Shown: positions 27,848-36,621, counted from the stretch's first letter. The stretch is DNA of 64,000 nt from Clostridium gasigenes (GCF_900104115.1 NZ_FNJM01000003.1:186001-250000); one strand, 5' to 3'. The notes: a model not told the origin generated them from the letters alone. Numbers and translations are program-made.

Positions 27848-29236
27848 TTAGTCGCTTTCAATTCTACTATGAGCTATTTCATTTTCATTTTTATCAAGCT
27901 TCTTTATTGATCTCATTTCTCTTATTACTATTAAAGCTGTTATTATTGTCGCAATAATATCAGATATAGGTTGTGCTATCCAAACCCCATCTAACCCTAA
28001 AAACTTAGGTAAAATAATCATAATAGGTATAAGTACTATTATTTGTCTAAGTATACTTAATGACATTGCAAGTTTTGCTTTACCAATAGCCAAAATATAA
28101 TCTGAACCAGATATGGCTATACCTATAATTGGTAACATAAGAAGATATATTCTAACACCTCTTGTTGATATACTCATTAGCTCTGCATCTTTATTAAACA
28201 TTCCAATTATAGCTTCTGGGAATATTTGAATTACTATTGCAGACACTGTTAAGATGGCTGTTGCCGCCATCATTGAAAGCTTAACCGCTTTATGTGCTCT
28301 GTCATATTGTTTTGCCCCATAGTTAAACCCAATTATAGGTTGTGAACCCTGATCTATTCCAAACACAGGCATTAGAAATAATAAATTTACTGAAGAAATA
28401 GTTGCCATTGCGCCAATTGCTAAATCTCCACCATAAACCTTTAATGAATTATTTGCGATAACTTGCACTAAACTTGCTGCAATTTGCATCATAAAAGGTG
28501 ATAATCCTATTGCGAATATTACTCCAATTAGCTTTTTATCTAACTTCAAGCTTGATTTTCTAAACTTTAAGTTCGATTTGCCCGAAATGTAATATTCAAG
28601 TGCCCACACAGAGGTAATTATTTGAGATATTACTGTAGCAAGTGCAGCTCCTTGAATTCCTAAATTAAATTTAAATATAAATACTGCATCTAATATAATA
28701 TTAGTTAAACAGCCAACCACCATTATAGTAGCTGCAAGTCTTGGATTACCATCAACTCTAATTGTATTATTTAAAGCAAATGCTAAAATACTAAAAGTTG
28801 TCCCCCCTAATATTATATAAATATAAGACTTAGCATAATATAAGGTATTTTCACTTGCACCAAATAGGTTTAAAATATTGTTTCCAAATATTATACCTAA
28901 AATACTTAGTGTCACTCCTATAATCAGTGAAAGGGTAATAACATTTCCTATTATTTTTTCTGCCTCTTTCCGTTTTCCCTGACCAAGTTTTATTGATATA
29001 TTACTTGCAGCTCCGATTCCAATAAGCATTCCAAAGGCTAATATAATAGTCATTATTGGCATAGTTAATCCTACCCCAGTTATTGCTAAAGATCCAACCT
29101 CTGGAAGGTGCCCTATAAACATTCTATCTACTACATTATAAAGTGCATTTACAATCATTCCTATTATTGCCGGAATTGAATATTTTATAAGCAACTTCCC
29201 TATAGGCGCAGTTGCTAACATATTTTCATTTTTCAT
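27848..29236 (-). CDS. MATE-family multidrug/Na+ efflux transporter
   Basis: A 462-residue inner-membrane antiporter with about twelve helices in two related halves; the typical GKLLIKYSIPAIIGMIVNALYNVVDRMFIG start is present (quoted in part: IPAIIGMIVNALYNVVDRM). The middle QPIIGFNYGAKQYDRA is the family signature. Drugs or organic cations are exported in exchange for Na+ or H+; the substrate cannot be read from sequence. It is a single gene with its own terminator and no adjacent regulator. Confidence 0.92.
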   Translation of the reverse strand: MKNENMLATAPIGKLLIKYSIPAIIGMIVNALYNVVDRMFIGHLPEVGSLAITGVGLTMPIMTIILAFGMLIGIGAASNISIKLGQGKRKEAEKIIGNVITLSLIIGVTLSILGIIFGNNILNLFGASENTLYYAKSYIYIILGGTTFSILAFALNNTIRVDGNPRLAATIMVVGCLTNIILDAVFIFKFNLGIQGAALATVISQIITSVWALEYYISGKSNLKFRKSSLKLDKKLIGVIFAIGLSPFMMQIAASLVQVIANNSLKVYGGDLAIGAMATISSVNLLFLMPVFGIDQGSQPIIGFNYGAKQYDRAHKAVKLSMMAATAILTVSAIVIQIFPEAIIGMFNKDAELMSISTRGVRIYLLMLPIIGIAISGSDYILAIGKAKLAMSLSILRQIIVLIPIMIILPKFLGLDGVWIAQPISDIIATIITALIVIREMRSIKKLDKNENEIAHSRIESD

Positions 29237-29384
29237 AAAAATTCTCCTATCCTATTTTCATTTGTATCTATTTCTAGAATTATTGTTTTTCCATTTCTTT
29301 GTCAACTTTTACAAATCTATATCTATATAGACTTCAAAAAAAGAAGTGAATCTAGTATCAATCTACTAAATTCACCTTCAATAT

Positions 29385-29618
29385 TTATTCAATATTTTTT
29401 GCAATTTTATCTATTACTTCTATTCTTTCAGCACCTAATACAATAGATAATTTTGCTGGCATATTACCATCTTTATAAATTCTATCGCCATTAGCCTTTA
29501 TAATTAATGTAATCTTTTGCTCTAATTTTTCATAACTTAACACATCATCAAAATAATCATCTACGGTGTCCTTAAGTTTACTTGCTAATTCCTTAGGATT
29601 TCTATATACTGCTCTCAT
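29385..29618 (-). CDS. Small conserved clostridial protein (TIGR04540-like)
   Basis: A 77-residue soluble protein beginning MRAVYRNPKELASKLKD with a helical N-terminal half and the IYKDGNMPAKLSIVLGAERIEV segment. It resembles a small clostridial family often annotated TIGR04540; the resemblance is from memory and needs a profile search. No catalytic motif is visible. AAGGAG precedes the ATG. It and the next small gene are adjacent but about 100 bp apart, so they are probably separate units. Confidence 0.65.
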   Translation of the reverse strand: MRAVYRNPKELASKLKDTVDDYFDDVLSYEKLEQKITLIIKANGDRIYKDGNMPAKLSIVLGAERIEVIDKIAKNIE

Positions 29619-29719
29619 ATGTTCTCCTTTTTATCTAAGTTATTTTATATAATGAAACATATTCATTATACTTTATCAATGTAATTATTGTAAATAAAAA
29701 TTTAATATATTAATAAAAA

Positions 29720-29917
29720 TTAATCTACATAAAGATTATCTTCTATAATTCTGTTAATTATAAGACCTACATTAACTTCACTTGTATCCATATACACATC
29801 TATAATACGATCATCTAAGGTGACCTCAACATACTCAATTATTTTCCCATCTTCATCAACAGACTTTATAACATCATAAGTTATTATATCTTCTTTAAGT
29901 TGTTTCTTTGTAACCAT
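29720..29917 (-). CDS. Small acidic hypothetical protein
   Basis: A 65-residue soluble acidic protein (MVTKKQLKEDIITYDVIKSV...). It is supported as a gene by an AGAGGAGG site at good spacing and a coding-like composition. I do not recognise the family and see no motif or membrane segment. Confidence 0.6.
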   Translation of the reverse strand: MVTKKQLKEDIITYDVIKSVDEDGKIIEYVEVTLDDRIIDVYMDTSEVNVGLIINRIIEDNLYVD

Positions 29918-29958
29918 ATGTTAGTCCTCCTCTTAATCTTTTAAAGTATTTATATTTA

Positions 29959-30582
29959 TTATAGCCTATTTCCCATTGACTTATAATAAATCTTTTCAAT
30001 TTTCGACCAATCTATTAGGTTCCAAATATTTTTCACATAATCTGCCCTTAAATTTTTATATTTTAAATAATATGCATGCTCCCAAACATCTATAGTTAAT
30101 AGTGGCACCATACCAATACTTATTGGTGTATCTTGATTTTGTGTACTTACAATTTCTAATTTTCCTTTTCTATTAATTACAAGCCACCCATAACCTGAAC
30201 CAAACTGAGCAATTGTAACTCTACTGACCTCTTCCTTTAATTCATCAAAACTACCAAAACATTTATTAATATTATCTAGTAATTTTCCTTCTGGTTTTAT
30301 TTTAGCATTAGGAGATAGTATTGTAAAATAAAAGTTATGATTAGATACTCCACCCCCTTGATTTATTACCCCTGTCCTAATTTTACACGGAATTTTTTTC
30401 GGGTATCTTAATATTTGTTCTAATGTTTTCCCATCTGTAAAATCCTCATATCCCTTTAATAAGTTATTTAAATTATTTACATAAGTTTGAAGATGCTTTG
30501 TATAATGTATTTCAACTGTTTTTGCATCAATATATGGTTCTAATCCATCATAGGTATAATCCAGCTTTACTTTATCATACAT
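29959..30582 (-). CDS. sodA: Fe/Mn superoxide dismutase
   Basis: A 207-residue superoxide dismutase converting superoxide to oxygen and peroxide. All four metal ligands are visible: H26 in VEIHYTKH, H82 in GGVSNHNFYF, and D165 and H169 in TIDVWEHAYYL. The loop between the first two helices and the KIPCKIRT insertion make it somewhat divergent. Metal preference cannot be told. The presence of desulfoferrodoxin at 53.7 kb means two independent superoxide defences are encoded in this window. Confidence 0.92.
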   Translation of the reverse strand: MYDKVKLDYTYDGLEPYIDAKTVEIHYTKHLQTYVNNLNNLLKGYEDFTDGKTLEQILRYPKKIPCKIRTGVINQGGGVSNHNFYFTILSPNAKIKPEGKLLDNINKCFGSFDELKEEVSRVTIAQFGSGYGWLVINRKGKLEIVSTQNQDTPISIGMVPLLTIDVWEHAYYLKYKNLRADYVKNIWNLIDWSKIEKIYYKSMGNRL

Positions 30583-30754
30583 AATCCTATTACTCCTCTT
30601 TTATAATTCATATAAATATATCTATGCTCACTATATTGTTTTTGTTAATATTTATATCAAGATATTTAGGATCCTGAAAAAATAACAGATCAATGTTATA
30701 ATCAGCATATAAATAAACATTCAACACAGGCTTTCAAAAAAACTAAGGACAGTA

Positions 30755-30776
30755 TGTAGTATAATATTATACTACA
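30755..30776. promoter_or_regulatory. 22-bp perfect palindrome at S66 peptidase promoter
   Basis: Perfect palindrome with half-site TGTAGTATAAT, containing a TATAAT -10 (30760-30765) for the plus-strand gene that starts 35 bp downstream. It is likely an operator overlapping the promoter, possibly shared with the divergent sodA. The binding protein is unknown. Confidence 0.65.
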
Positions 30777-30810
30777 ACATAATCTGAAATTAAAAAGGAC
30801 GGTTAAATAT

Positions 30811-31671
30811 ATGAATTCATTATTAAAATTTGAAGATACAATAGGAATAATTGCTTGCTCTAATGGTTTATCAGAAGAGTCCTCTAGAAAAATTGATTAT
30901 TTAGAAGAAAAACTTTCTTCTATTAATATAAATGTCTTATACGCGAAAACATTATATAAAAAACATTCTATTTTTAATGGTTCTGCAAAAGAAAGAGCTA
31001 ATGAATTAATGAATCTTTTTATTAATCCAAATGTTAAAGCAATATTTGATGTTTCTGGTGGAGATTTAGCTAATAGTGTTTTAGACTACTTAGATTTTAA
31101 TATCATAAAAACTAACTTTAAACCATTCTTTGGTTATAGTGATTTATCAGTATTATTAAATGGTATATATGCAAAAACAGGTTTGAAGGCATATAATTAT
31201 CAATTAAGAAACCTAGTTGGTAATTGTGAAGAAAAACAATTTCAGGATTTTACTAAAAGTCTTATCGAAAATAAAAAAGATTTATTTAACTTTGAATATA
31301 CGTGGGTACAAGGAACTTCAATGGAAGGTGTAGTTGTTGGCGGTAATATTCGTTGTCTTTTAAAACTAGCTGGAACAGAATATATGCCAGATTTTCAAGA
31401 TAAAATTCTTTTCCTTGAAAGTCTAGGTGGTGATGTAAGTAAAATGACAACATATTTAACTCAATACAAACAATTAGGGGTCTTTAAAAAAGTTAAAGGA
31501 ATATTACTTGGCAGCTTTACTGAAATGGAAAGAGAAAAGTATACTCCTGATATTATAGAAATAATAACTAGTATAATAGAAGATCCTAATCTTCCGATAG
31601 CTAAAACTAATCAAATTGGACATGGGCAAGATTCTAAATGTATTGTAATTGGAGAACATCAATCATTTTAA
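30811..31671 (+). CDS. S66-family LD-carboxypeptidase (LdcA/MccF-like)
   Basis: A 286-residue serine peptidase of family S66. The nucleophile is S110 in GYSDLSVLL, the acid residue lies in the LGSFTEMERE region near 235, and the catalytic His is in QIGHGQDSKC near 270. The family either cleaves the L-Lys/DAP-D-Ala bond of cell-wall tetrapeptides (LdcA) or inactivates microcin C-type antibiotics (MccF). The sequence alone does not decide. It is divergent from sodA, with a palindrome between them. Confidence 0.87.
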   Translation: MNSLLKFEDTIGIIACSNGLSEESSRKIDYLEEKLSSININVLYAKTLYKKHSIFNGSAKERANELMNLFINPNVKAIFDVSGGDLANSVLDYLDFNIIKTNFKPFFGYSDLSVLLNGIYAKTGLKAYNYQLRNLVGNCEEKQFQDFTKSLIENKKDLFNFEYTWVQGTSMEGVVVGGNIRCLLKLAGTEYMPDFQDKILFLESLGGDVSKMTTYLTQYKQLGVFKKVKGILLGSFTEMEREKYTPDIIEIITSIIEDPNLPIAKTNQIGHGQDSKCIVIGEHQSF

Positions 31672-31712
31672 ATAACTTTTGTATCTATAATTATCAGTTC
31701 TTTATAATATTA

Positions 31713-31743
31713 AAGCAGGTAGTAAATTTAATACCACCTGCTC
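31713..31743. terminator. Bidirectional terminator
   Basis: Stem AGCAGGTAGTA / TACCACCTGCT with one wobble pair, between convergent genes (S66 peptidase and GNAT), T-rich on the minus side. Confidence 0.7.
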
Positions 31744-31790
31744 ATTTATAATATATTAAATTTTTGCAGCTATAATTTATGAACTATCTA

Positions 31791-32324
31791 TTATAATAAA
31801 TACTCCAATTGATAATCTCTTGGATCACTTTCATATAACTCTTTATTTATTTCTACAGCTTCCGTGCAACCTATTGCACGATAAAATGCAATTGTTTCTT
31901 CAGCTGAGCCAGCACAAATATAAATTTTATCTGAATTCCATTCTCTTGCTTCATCTACGCAAAGCATAAATATTTTTTTACCCATCCCTCTATTTCTATG
32001 TTCTAATGAGATGAAAAGTTGATCCATCAAAATATAATTAAACTGTTCACCAAAGAAATCCCTATTTATAGTAGCAAACCCCAATAATTTTTCATTATTT
32101 TCAAAAGCTCCAAATGCACTACCACCATTTAATATAGTCTCCTTCAAATTATTATAATGATGTTCATATCCATTTGGCCAATCTAAATCCTCATATTTAA
32201 TTTCTACTAATTGACGTTCTCCATTTACCAATCTCCACGCTTTACCAATATATTGATATGGATTTATTTGATTAATACGTTCACATTCATCACTATTCAT
32301 TTTTCTGTATATAATATTTCCCAT
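31791..32324 (-). CDS. GNAT-family N-acetyltransferase
   Basis: A 177-residue protein with the GNAT fold. The acetyl-CoA pyrophosphate loop is LEHRNRGMGKKIF (about 107-119), followed by the AxxFYRAIGC helix (ETIAFYRAIGCTEAV). The N-terminal half with YIGKAWRLVNGERQL is unusual and likely sets substrate. The substrate is unknown. It has an AGGGGAGG ribosome site and is followed by a terminator. Confidence 0.85.
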   Translation of the reverse strand: MGNIIYRKMNSDECERINQINPYQYIGKAWRLVNGERQLVEIKYEDLDWPNGYEHHYNNLKETILNGGSAFGAFENNEKLLGFATINRDFFGEQFNYILMDQLFISLEHRNRGMGKKIFMLCVDEAREWNSDKIYICAGSAEETIAFYRAIGCTEAVEINKELYESDPRDYQLEYLL

Positions 32325-32493
32325 GTTATCCTCCCCTATTTAATAATCTATATTATCTTTATCATAAATTAATGTTGTGAATTTTTCTACTTTTCATAAT
32401 GGAATAAACCACTGTACGCACCAAACATTGAATATTCTTTTACCCTGACTTCCCCATTATTACTTTCATTTATTCAGCACCCTAAATACCATT

Positions 32494-32907
32494 CTATATA
32501 ATAGGTATTCTGCGCATAAATGTCTTTTCATCTTTTTTAAATCCATATTGCCCATAAAGTCCATGAGCATCTTTAGTTGCTAACATTCCAAAACCACTAC
32601 AAACCTCATCAAATTCTATCATACATTCTATAAGCTTTTTACCTAACCCTTTACCTCTATGTTCCTCATCCAATATTACATCACAAATATAATATGTTGT
32701 TGCATAATCCGTAATAATTCTTCCATAACCTATTTGTTTTTCAATATGATATACTCCATAACATATTGAATTTTCAATAGACTTTTCAATAACTTCCCTA
32801 GGTCTTTTACTTGCCCAATAACTTTTAGATAATAATCCACATATTTCCTCAACTGATAATAATGATTTATCATTGCTTATTTTATATTCTCCTTCTTTCC
32901 ACTCCAT
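32494..32907 (-). CDS. GNAT-family N-acetyltransferase
   Basis: A 137-residue GNAT enzyme. The coenzyme A motif is LDEEHRGKGLGKKLIECM near 78-95 and the C-terminal GLYGQYGFKK matches the AxxLYxxxGF region. ATG 32907 with GGAGGG at good spacing is preferred to an in-frame ATG five codons upstream. The substrate is unknown. It is not obviously coupled to the other acetyltransferase. Confidence 0.85.
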   Translation of the reverse strand: MEWKEGEYKISNDKSLLSVEEICGLLSKSYWASKRPREVIEKSIENSICYGVYHIEKQIGYGRIITDYATTYYICDVILDEEHRGKGLGKKLIECMIEFDEVCSGFGMLATKDAHGLYGQYGFKKDEKTFMRRIPII

Positions 32908-33241
32908 AATAGACCCTCCCATAATACTTGTTAATATAATTCATTCTAACTTACACCATTTTATTAGTTCAAAACATCTAAGAACTTTCCATTGTGAATC
33001 ATATAAATCGCCACTATAAATACCATTTTATAACATACTTTTCTCAATATCAACCTACATTTTAGCAGTTTCAATGAAAAATAAATGAGTATACAATTAA
33101 TCTGTACACCCATTCATAATTATATTTATTTAAAAATCCCTTCTATAATAGAGTTCTATTACCCTGTAAACTAACCATCACCTTTTATTTTACAACTCCA
33201 TTAGACTTCTTTGAAATACTGTAAAAATAGAAATATTCAAA
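32908..33241. other. Intergenic region
   Basis: About 330 bp without a convincing gene between an acetyltransferase and the DUF2809 gene. Around 33070-33135 lies a loose inverted repeat (AAAAATAAATGAG ... ATTTATTTAAAAA), similar in composition to the dispersed repeat arms but too degenerate to assign. Confidence 0.4.
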
Positions 33242-33595
33242 TTATACTCCAATTAAAATTCCGATTGTATAACACACTAAATCACTAAATAGAAATCCCC
33301 GACCTAAAACTAATGCTCCTAAGGTAGTTTGTCTAATTACATTTATCAATTTTCCTTGATACAACTGGGATATTTCTATTCCCCAAGAAAATATTAAAGA
33401 TATTAATGCAATGTATCTTATTGGACTTTTACTAAATAAAAATCCAAATCCCAAATAAACCATTAATGCCCATAGTATATCTCCTGAATATTCACTTATA
33501 ATTCCTGGTAAATAACCTCCATATTTTCTTGAACAAATCCCTAGAATCATTACTATAGTAATTAATCCTAAATATAATATTCTTTTTCTTTTCAT
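33242..33595 (-). CDS. DUF2809 membrane protein
   Basis: A protein of about 117 residues with four membrane helices (about 5-22, 37-52, 58-73, 95-115). The pattern GDILWALMVYLGFGF, WGIEISQLYQ and GALVLGRGFLFSDLVCY is the DUF2809 family. The function of the family is unknown. Two starts are possible, ATG 33601 and ATG 33595; the second has better spacing from GGGAGGG. An AAGGCAT-type repeat lies immediately upstream. Confidence 0.85.
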   Translation of the reverse strand: MKRKRILYLGLITIVMILGICSRKYGGYLPGIISEYSGDILWALMVYLGFGFLFSKSPIRYIALISLIFSWGIEISQLYQGKLINVIRQTTLGALVLGRGFLFSDLVCYTIGILIGV

Positions 33596-33618
33596 CCCCA
33601 TATACCCTCCCTTTATTT

Positions 33619-33681
33619 AGGCATATTCTTAAAAAATAATAGACCAATATAACTCCCCTATTTGCGTGTTGTTTTTTTGAA
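33619..33681. repeat. Paired copy of the AAGGCAT repeat
   Basis: Left arm AGGCATATTCTTAAAAAATAATAG and, in opposite orientation, a right arm ending TTGTTTTTTTGAATTA that abuts the stop codon of the gene at 33682. Arms are imperfectly complementary with a GC-richer centre (CTCCCCTATTTGCG). The whole gap between the two genes is this element. (Quoted in parts.). Confidence 0.65.
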
Positions 33682-34017
33682 TTATTTATTAAATAATTCT
33701 TTTACCAAAGACTTTGACACCATTATATTCTCAAGACAAATATTTTTAAGACTTGTTGTTAAATGATATTCTTCTAACCATAAATTCCCATCAATAATTT
33801 TATTAGTTATTATTGGTTTATCCGCATTCTCTTCATCAACTTCTTCTAACTCTTTATATGGAGTTAAAACTACTATTCTCCTACAAGCTTCTTCAGTTTG
33901 AGAAAATATATTGAAAAAACTATTATAATTTTCAAATGACTTCATTGAATTAACTATCTTTAAATATAACCCTAATTCCTTAGCTAATTCTATTGCACTT
34001 ACTAAATCTTTATCCAC
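33682..34017 (-). CDS. Hypothetical protein
   Basis: A 111-residue soluble, acidic protein with no recognised domain. GTG start at 34017 with AAGGAG. It contains a central EEACRRIVVLTPYKELEEVDEEN segment (quoted in part: RRIVVLTPYKELEEV). The stop codon is directly followed by an arm of the dispersed repeat. Coding status is supported by the ribosome site and absence of a better frame; the function is unknown. Confidence 0.6.
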   Translation of the reverse strand: MDKDLVSAIELAKELGLYLKIVNSMKSFENYNSFFNIFSQTEEACRRIVVLTPYKELEEVDEENADKPIITNKIIDGNLWLEEYHLTTSLKNICLENIMVSKSLVKELFNK

Positions 34018-34045
34018 TATAAAACTCCTTACAACTTAAATACCT

Positions 34046-34104
34046 CTTCAAAAAAGCAACCAATAAACATATACTCTACTTTTGATTGCTATTTTTTCAG
34101 ATGG
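34046..34104. repeat. Degenerate palindromic repeat copy
   Basis: Imperfect inverted repeat: CTTCAAAAAAGCAACCAA (left) against TTGATTGCTATTTTTTCAG (right). It matches the A/T-rich arms of the AAGGCAT family, with CATC or CTTC in place of GGCAT. It lies upstream of the GTG-start hypothetical gene. Confidence 0.55.
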
Positions 34105-34268
34105 CTAATTTATTATATTTACTATACCCATACCTATATAATATTGTAAATATATTTTATGGAAAAACCTAAAATTTCACTTTAACTCTTAACCTTAATT
34201 TTACCATTGTATTTTATGTGCATATGATATATACTTTTTATAATAAATAAATTTAGGAGGTTCTACAT

Positions 34269-34508
34269 ATGAGTTGTGGATGTTCAACATTAGGTAATGA
34301 TGGTACAGGTGTAGTAGATTTAGTAAGAGGTAAGGGTAAAGCTGATTTAGCTTTAAGAACTTCTCATGAAATTGATTGTTCATGTGGAAAAATATTTACT
34401 ATGGAAAAATTAGTAGATAAATGCCCACATTGTAATATGACTTATGGCGTTACTCCATGTAGTCAAGGAGATAAAAACAATATAAAACCAGCTGGTATTA
34501 ATTACTAA
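34269..34508 (+). CDS. Small cysteine-rich protein, zinc-ribbon-like
   Basis: A 79-residue soluble protein with seven cysteines. It starts MSCGCSTLG, and residues about 36-63 have CSCGKIF...CPHCNMTYGVTPC, a likely zinc ribbon. A near-perfect AGGAGG site and a strong terminator immediately after suggest a highly expressed monocistronic mRNA. The gene has no neighbour on the same strand. I do not recognise a named family. It could be a metal-binding or nucleic-acid-binding protein. Confidence 0.8.
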   Translation: MSCGCSTLGNDGTGVVDLVRGKGKADLALRTSHEIDCSCGKIFTMEKLVDKCPHCNMTYGVTPCSQGDKNNIKPAGINY

Positions 34509-34523
34509 TATCACTTAAATTTT

Positions 34524-34563
34524 AAATATCCCTAAGTCCTATAAGGATTTAGGGATATTTTTT
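34524..34563 (+). terminator. Terminator of the cysteine-rich protein gene
   Basis: Stem AAATATCCCTAA / TTAGGGATATTT with an inner TCC/GGA, followed by TTTTTTT, 15 bp after the stop. Confidence 0.93.
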
Positions 34564-34670
34564 TATTATTATTTATTTTTGCCTCTAAATAAAACAAACT
34601 TGATTATCTTCCCTTCGGAAAACATTTGTAAATTTTTCTCATATTAGCACTCCCTCAATTAAGTTGATTT

Positions 34671-35174
34671 TTAACAAGTTATATTTTCCCAATTAATATA
34701 TTTATTAAGGATTTTCATTGATTTTTCTAAATAATCCTGTTCTACTTTCGTAAATCTATTAAATTCTTCACTATCTAAATCTAATACACCATATAGTTTT
34801 TCATTTTTAACTATAGGAATTACTATTTCAGAGTTTGATGCTGCATCGCAGGCTATATGACCTGAAAATTCATGAACATCTTTAACTAACATTGTTTTTC
34901 TTTTTGAAGCTGCCTCTCCACATATTCCTTTCCCAATTTCTATTCTAGTACAAGCTGGCATTCCTTGAAATGGTCCAAGTACTAATTCATTATTTTTCAT
35001 TAGATAAAATCCACACCAATTTATTCTTCCTATTAATGCATTAATTAAAGCTGTTGCATTACAAACATTAGTTAAATCATCTTTTTCATCTTGTATAAGA
35101 CCTTCTAACATAATAAGCATATTGTCTAATTTACTTTCTACTGTCATTCCATCAAAAACTTTTATATCAAACAT
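34671..35174 (-). CDS. msrC: Free methionine-(R)-sulfoxide reductase (GAF)
   Basis: A 167-residue single-GAF-domain enzyme that reduces free methionine-(R)-sulfoxide. The family signatures NWCGFYLM, LGPFQGMPACTRI, GKGICGEAA and GHIACDAASNSEIVIP are all present. The three redox cysteines are at C75, C85 and C109, so the catalytic and resolving thiols are intact. Part of the window's oxidative-damage repair capacity. Stands alone. Confidence 0.93.
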   Translation of the reverse strand: MFDIKVFDGMTVESKLDNMLIMLEGLIQDEKDDLTNVCNATALINALIGRINWCGFYLMKNNELVLGPFQGMPACTRIEIGKGICGEAASKRKTMLVKDVHEFSGHIACDAASNSEIVIPIVKNEKLYGVLDLDSEEFNRFTKVEQDYLEKSMKILNKYINWENITC

Positions 35175-35332
35175 TTTCTCTTAACGCCCCTTTTTAAGTA
35201 ATTTTTAGTATCTGTATCATTTTTTATAATAATAAAAATTATATACTATATTTATCCATTAGTCCTTATTTTCATTGTATTTTAAAATTATATCTGATAT
35301 TATAAATATATCAATTAAAATATTTCAATCAT

Positions 35333-35407
35333 GGCTTGTTGGTCAAGAGGTTAAGACATCACCCTCTCACGGTGAAATCAGGGGTTCAATTCCCCTACAG
35401 GTCACCA
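35333..35407 (+). tRNA. tRNA-Glu (anticodon CTC)
   Basis: A 75-nt cloverleaf with encoded CCA. Acceptor GGCTTGT pairs with ACAGGTC (two G-U pairs), anticodon stem TCACC/GGTGA encloses CTCTCAC with anticodon CTC, and the T arm is GGGG-TTCAATT-CCCC. It decodes GAG, a rarer Glu codon in this A/T-rich genome. It is a single gene, with no other tRNA nearby, followed by a terminator. No integrase is adjacent. Confidence 0.95.
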
Positions 35408-35417
35408 TATTAAAAAC

Positions 35418-35460
35418 AAAGGCATCATTACTTCTAATTTAAGAAGCGATGATGCTTTTT
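35418..35460 (+). terminator. Terminator after tRNA-Glu
   Basis: Stem GCATCATTACTTCT / AGAAGCGATGATGC with one mismatch, followed by TTTTTAATTTTTT, 15 bp past the tRNA. Confidence 0.9.
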
Positions 35461-35588
35461 AATTTTTTCTTATTTAATTATCACTAACTTTATTATTCCC
35501 ACACATTTGATAATGATTTGATGAACACTTATGGCATTTACATGAATATTATAAAACATATTAAAAATAATATTTATGGAGTGATTTT

Positions 35589-36074
35589 ATGACTGGAATT
35601 ATTTTATATACATTAGCATTCGTACTTCTTATTTTATCTTTTTTAAAGGATAAATCAAAAACTATACAAGCTATTAAATCCTCACTTAAATCTTTTGAAA
35701 ATATAATGCCTCAATTTTTAGGTATTATAATTTTTGTAGGTTTATTATTATCATTATTAAATCCTGAAACTATATCTAAATTAATAGGTAATGATTCTGG
35801 ATTTTTTGGTGTTTTAATTTCTTCACTTATGGGATCTATAGTACTTATGCCAACCTTTGTAGCATTCTCTACTGGAACCTCATTATTGCAAAATGGAGCT
35901 GGATTTGCTCAAGTAGGAGCTTTAATATCAACTCTTACATTAGTTGGAGTTATGACTTTTTCTTTAGAATCTAAATATATAGGGACAAAAGCTTCTTTCC
36001 TTAGAAACTTTATAGCATTTCTATTTTCTTTTGTAGTAGCTTTTATTTTAGGAAAGGTTATGGTTGTTATATGA
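35589..36074 (+). CDS. Permease, first half-size subunit (DUF318/YraQ-like)
   Basis: A 161-residue membrane protein with about five helices. It contains the motif GVLISSLMGSIVLMPTFVAFSTGTSLL, the half-domain of the YraQ/permease family (quoted in part: LMPTFVAFSTG). Full-length members have two such halves in one chain. Here the second half is encoded by the next gene, whose ATG overlaps this stop by 4 bp (ATGA). The substrate is unknown; the family is often linked to metal or arsenic resistance, without evidence here. Confidence 0.75.
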   Translation: MTGIILYTLAFVLLILSFLKDKSKTIQAIKSSLKSFENIMPQFLGIIIFVGLLLSLLNPETISKLIGNDSGFFGVLISSLMGSIVLMPTFVAFSTGTSLLQNGAGFAQVGALISTLTLVGVMTFSLESKYIGTKASFLRNFIAFLFSFVVAFILGKVMVVI

Positions 36075-36610
36075 AAATAATTTGCAAATTAGCTAAAAGG
36101 TATTCTTTTTTTATTAGTTCACTGATTATACTTATTGTAATATTTTTTATTAATTGTAATATTGGTTTTAAAACTATTGAAAGTGCAAAGTTTAGTCTTT
36201 TACAAATGTTAAGTGTTTTGCCCCCTATTATGATTTTATTAGGTCTTATGGATGTTTGGATTAAGCGAGAAGTATTAATGAAATACATGGGTGAAAATTC
36301 AGGAATTATGGGAATTGCATTATCTATGCTAATAGGTTCACTAGCCGCTGGCCCTATGTATGCAGCTTTTCCATTTACTATTGTGTTACTAAAAAAAGGT
36401 GCTAAATTTAGTAATATAATAATTTTTATGAACTCTTGGTGTGTTACTAAAATTTCTACCCTCCTATTTGAAATCTCAGCTCTGGGCTTTAAATTTACTA
36501 TGGTACGTTTATTAATAGATATTCCTGGAGTTATTTTGATGGGCTACTTAGTTTATTATTTTATGGGTGAAAAAGAATTAAAAAAGGTTTACGATAATGC
36601 TATTAATTAA
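36071..36610 (+). CDS. Permease, second half-size subunit
   Basis: A 179-residue membrane protein with about five helices and the matching half-domain signature LIGSLAAGPMYAAFPFTIVLL. It overlaps the previous gene by 4 bp, so the two are almost certainly made together and form a heterodimeric permease. The short Ile-rich first helix and charged MKIICKLAKR start support a genuine initiation site rather than a frameshift. The transported substrate is unknown. Confidence 0.75.
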   Translation: MKIICKLAKRYSFFISSLIILIVIFFINCNIGFKTIESAKFSLLQMLSVLPPIMILLGLMDVWIKREVLMKYMGENSGIMGIALSMLIGSLAAGPMYAAFPFTIVLLKKGAKFSNIIIFMNSWCVTKISTLLFEISALGFKFTMVRLLIDIPGVILMGYLVYYFMGEKELKKVYDNAIN

Positions 36611-36621
36611 AATATGAAAAC

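Noticed and set aside
35589..36610. Permease pair as a frameshifted single gene
   Set aside because: The second frame has its own ATG in a 4-bp ATGA overlap and a sensible N-terminal membrane helix, so a two-subunit arrangement fits better.
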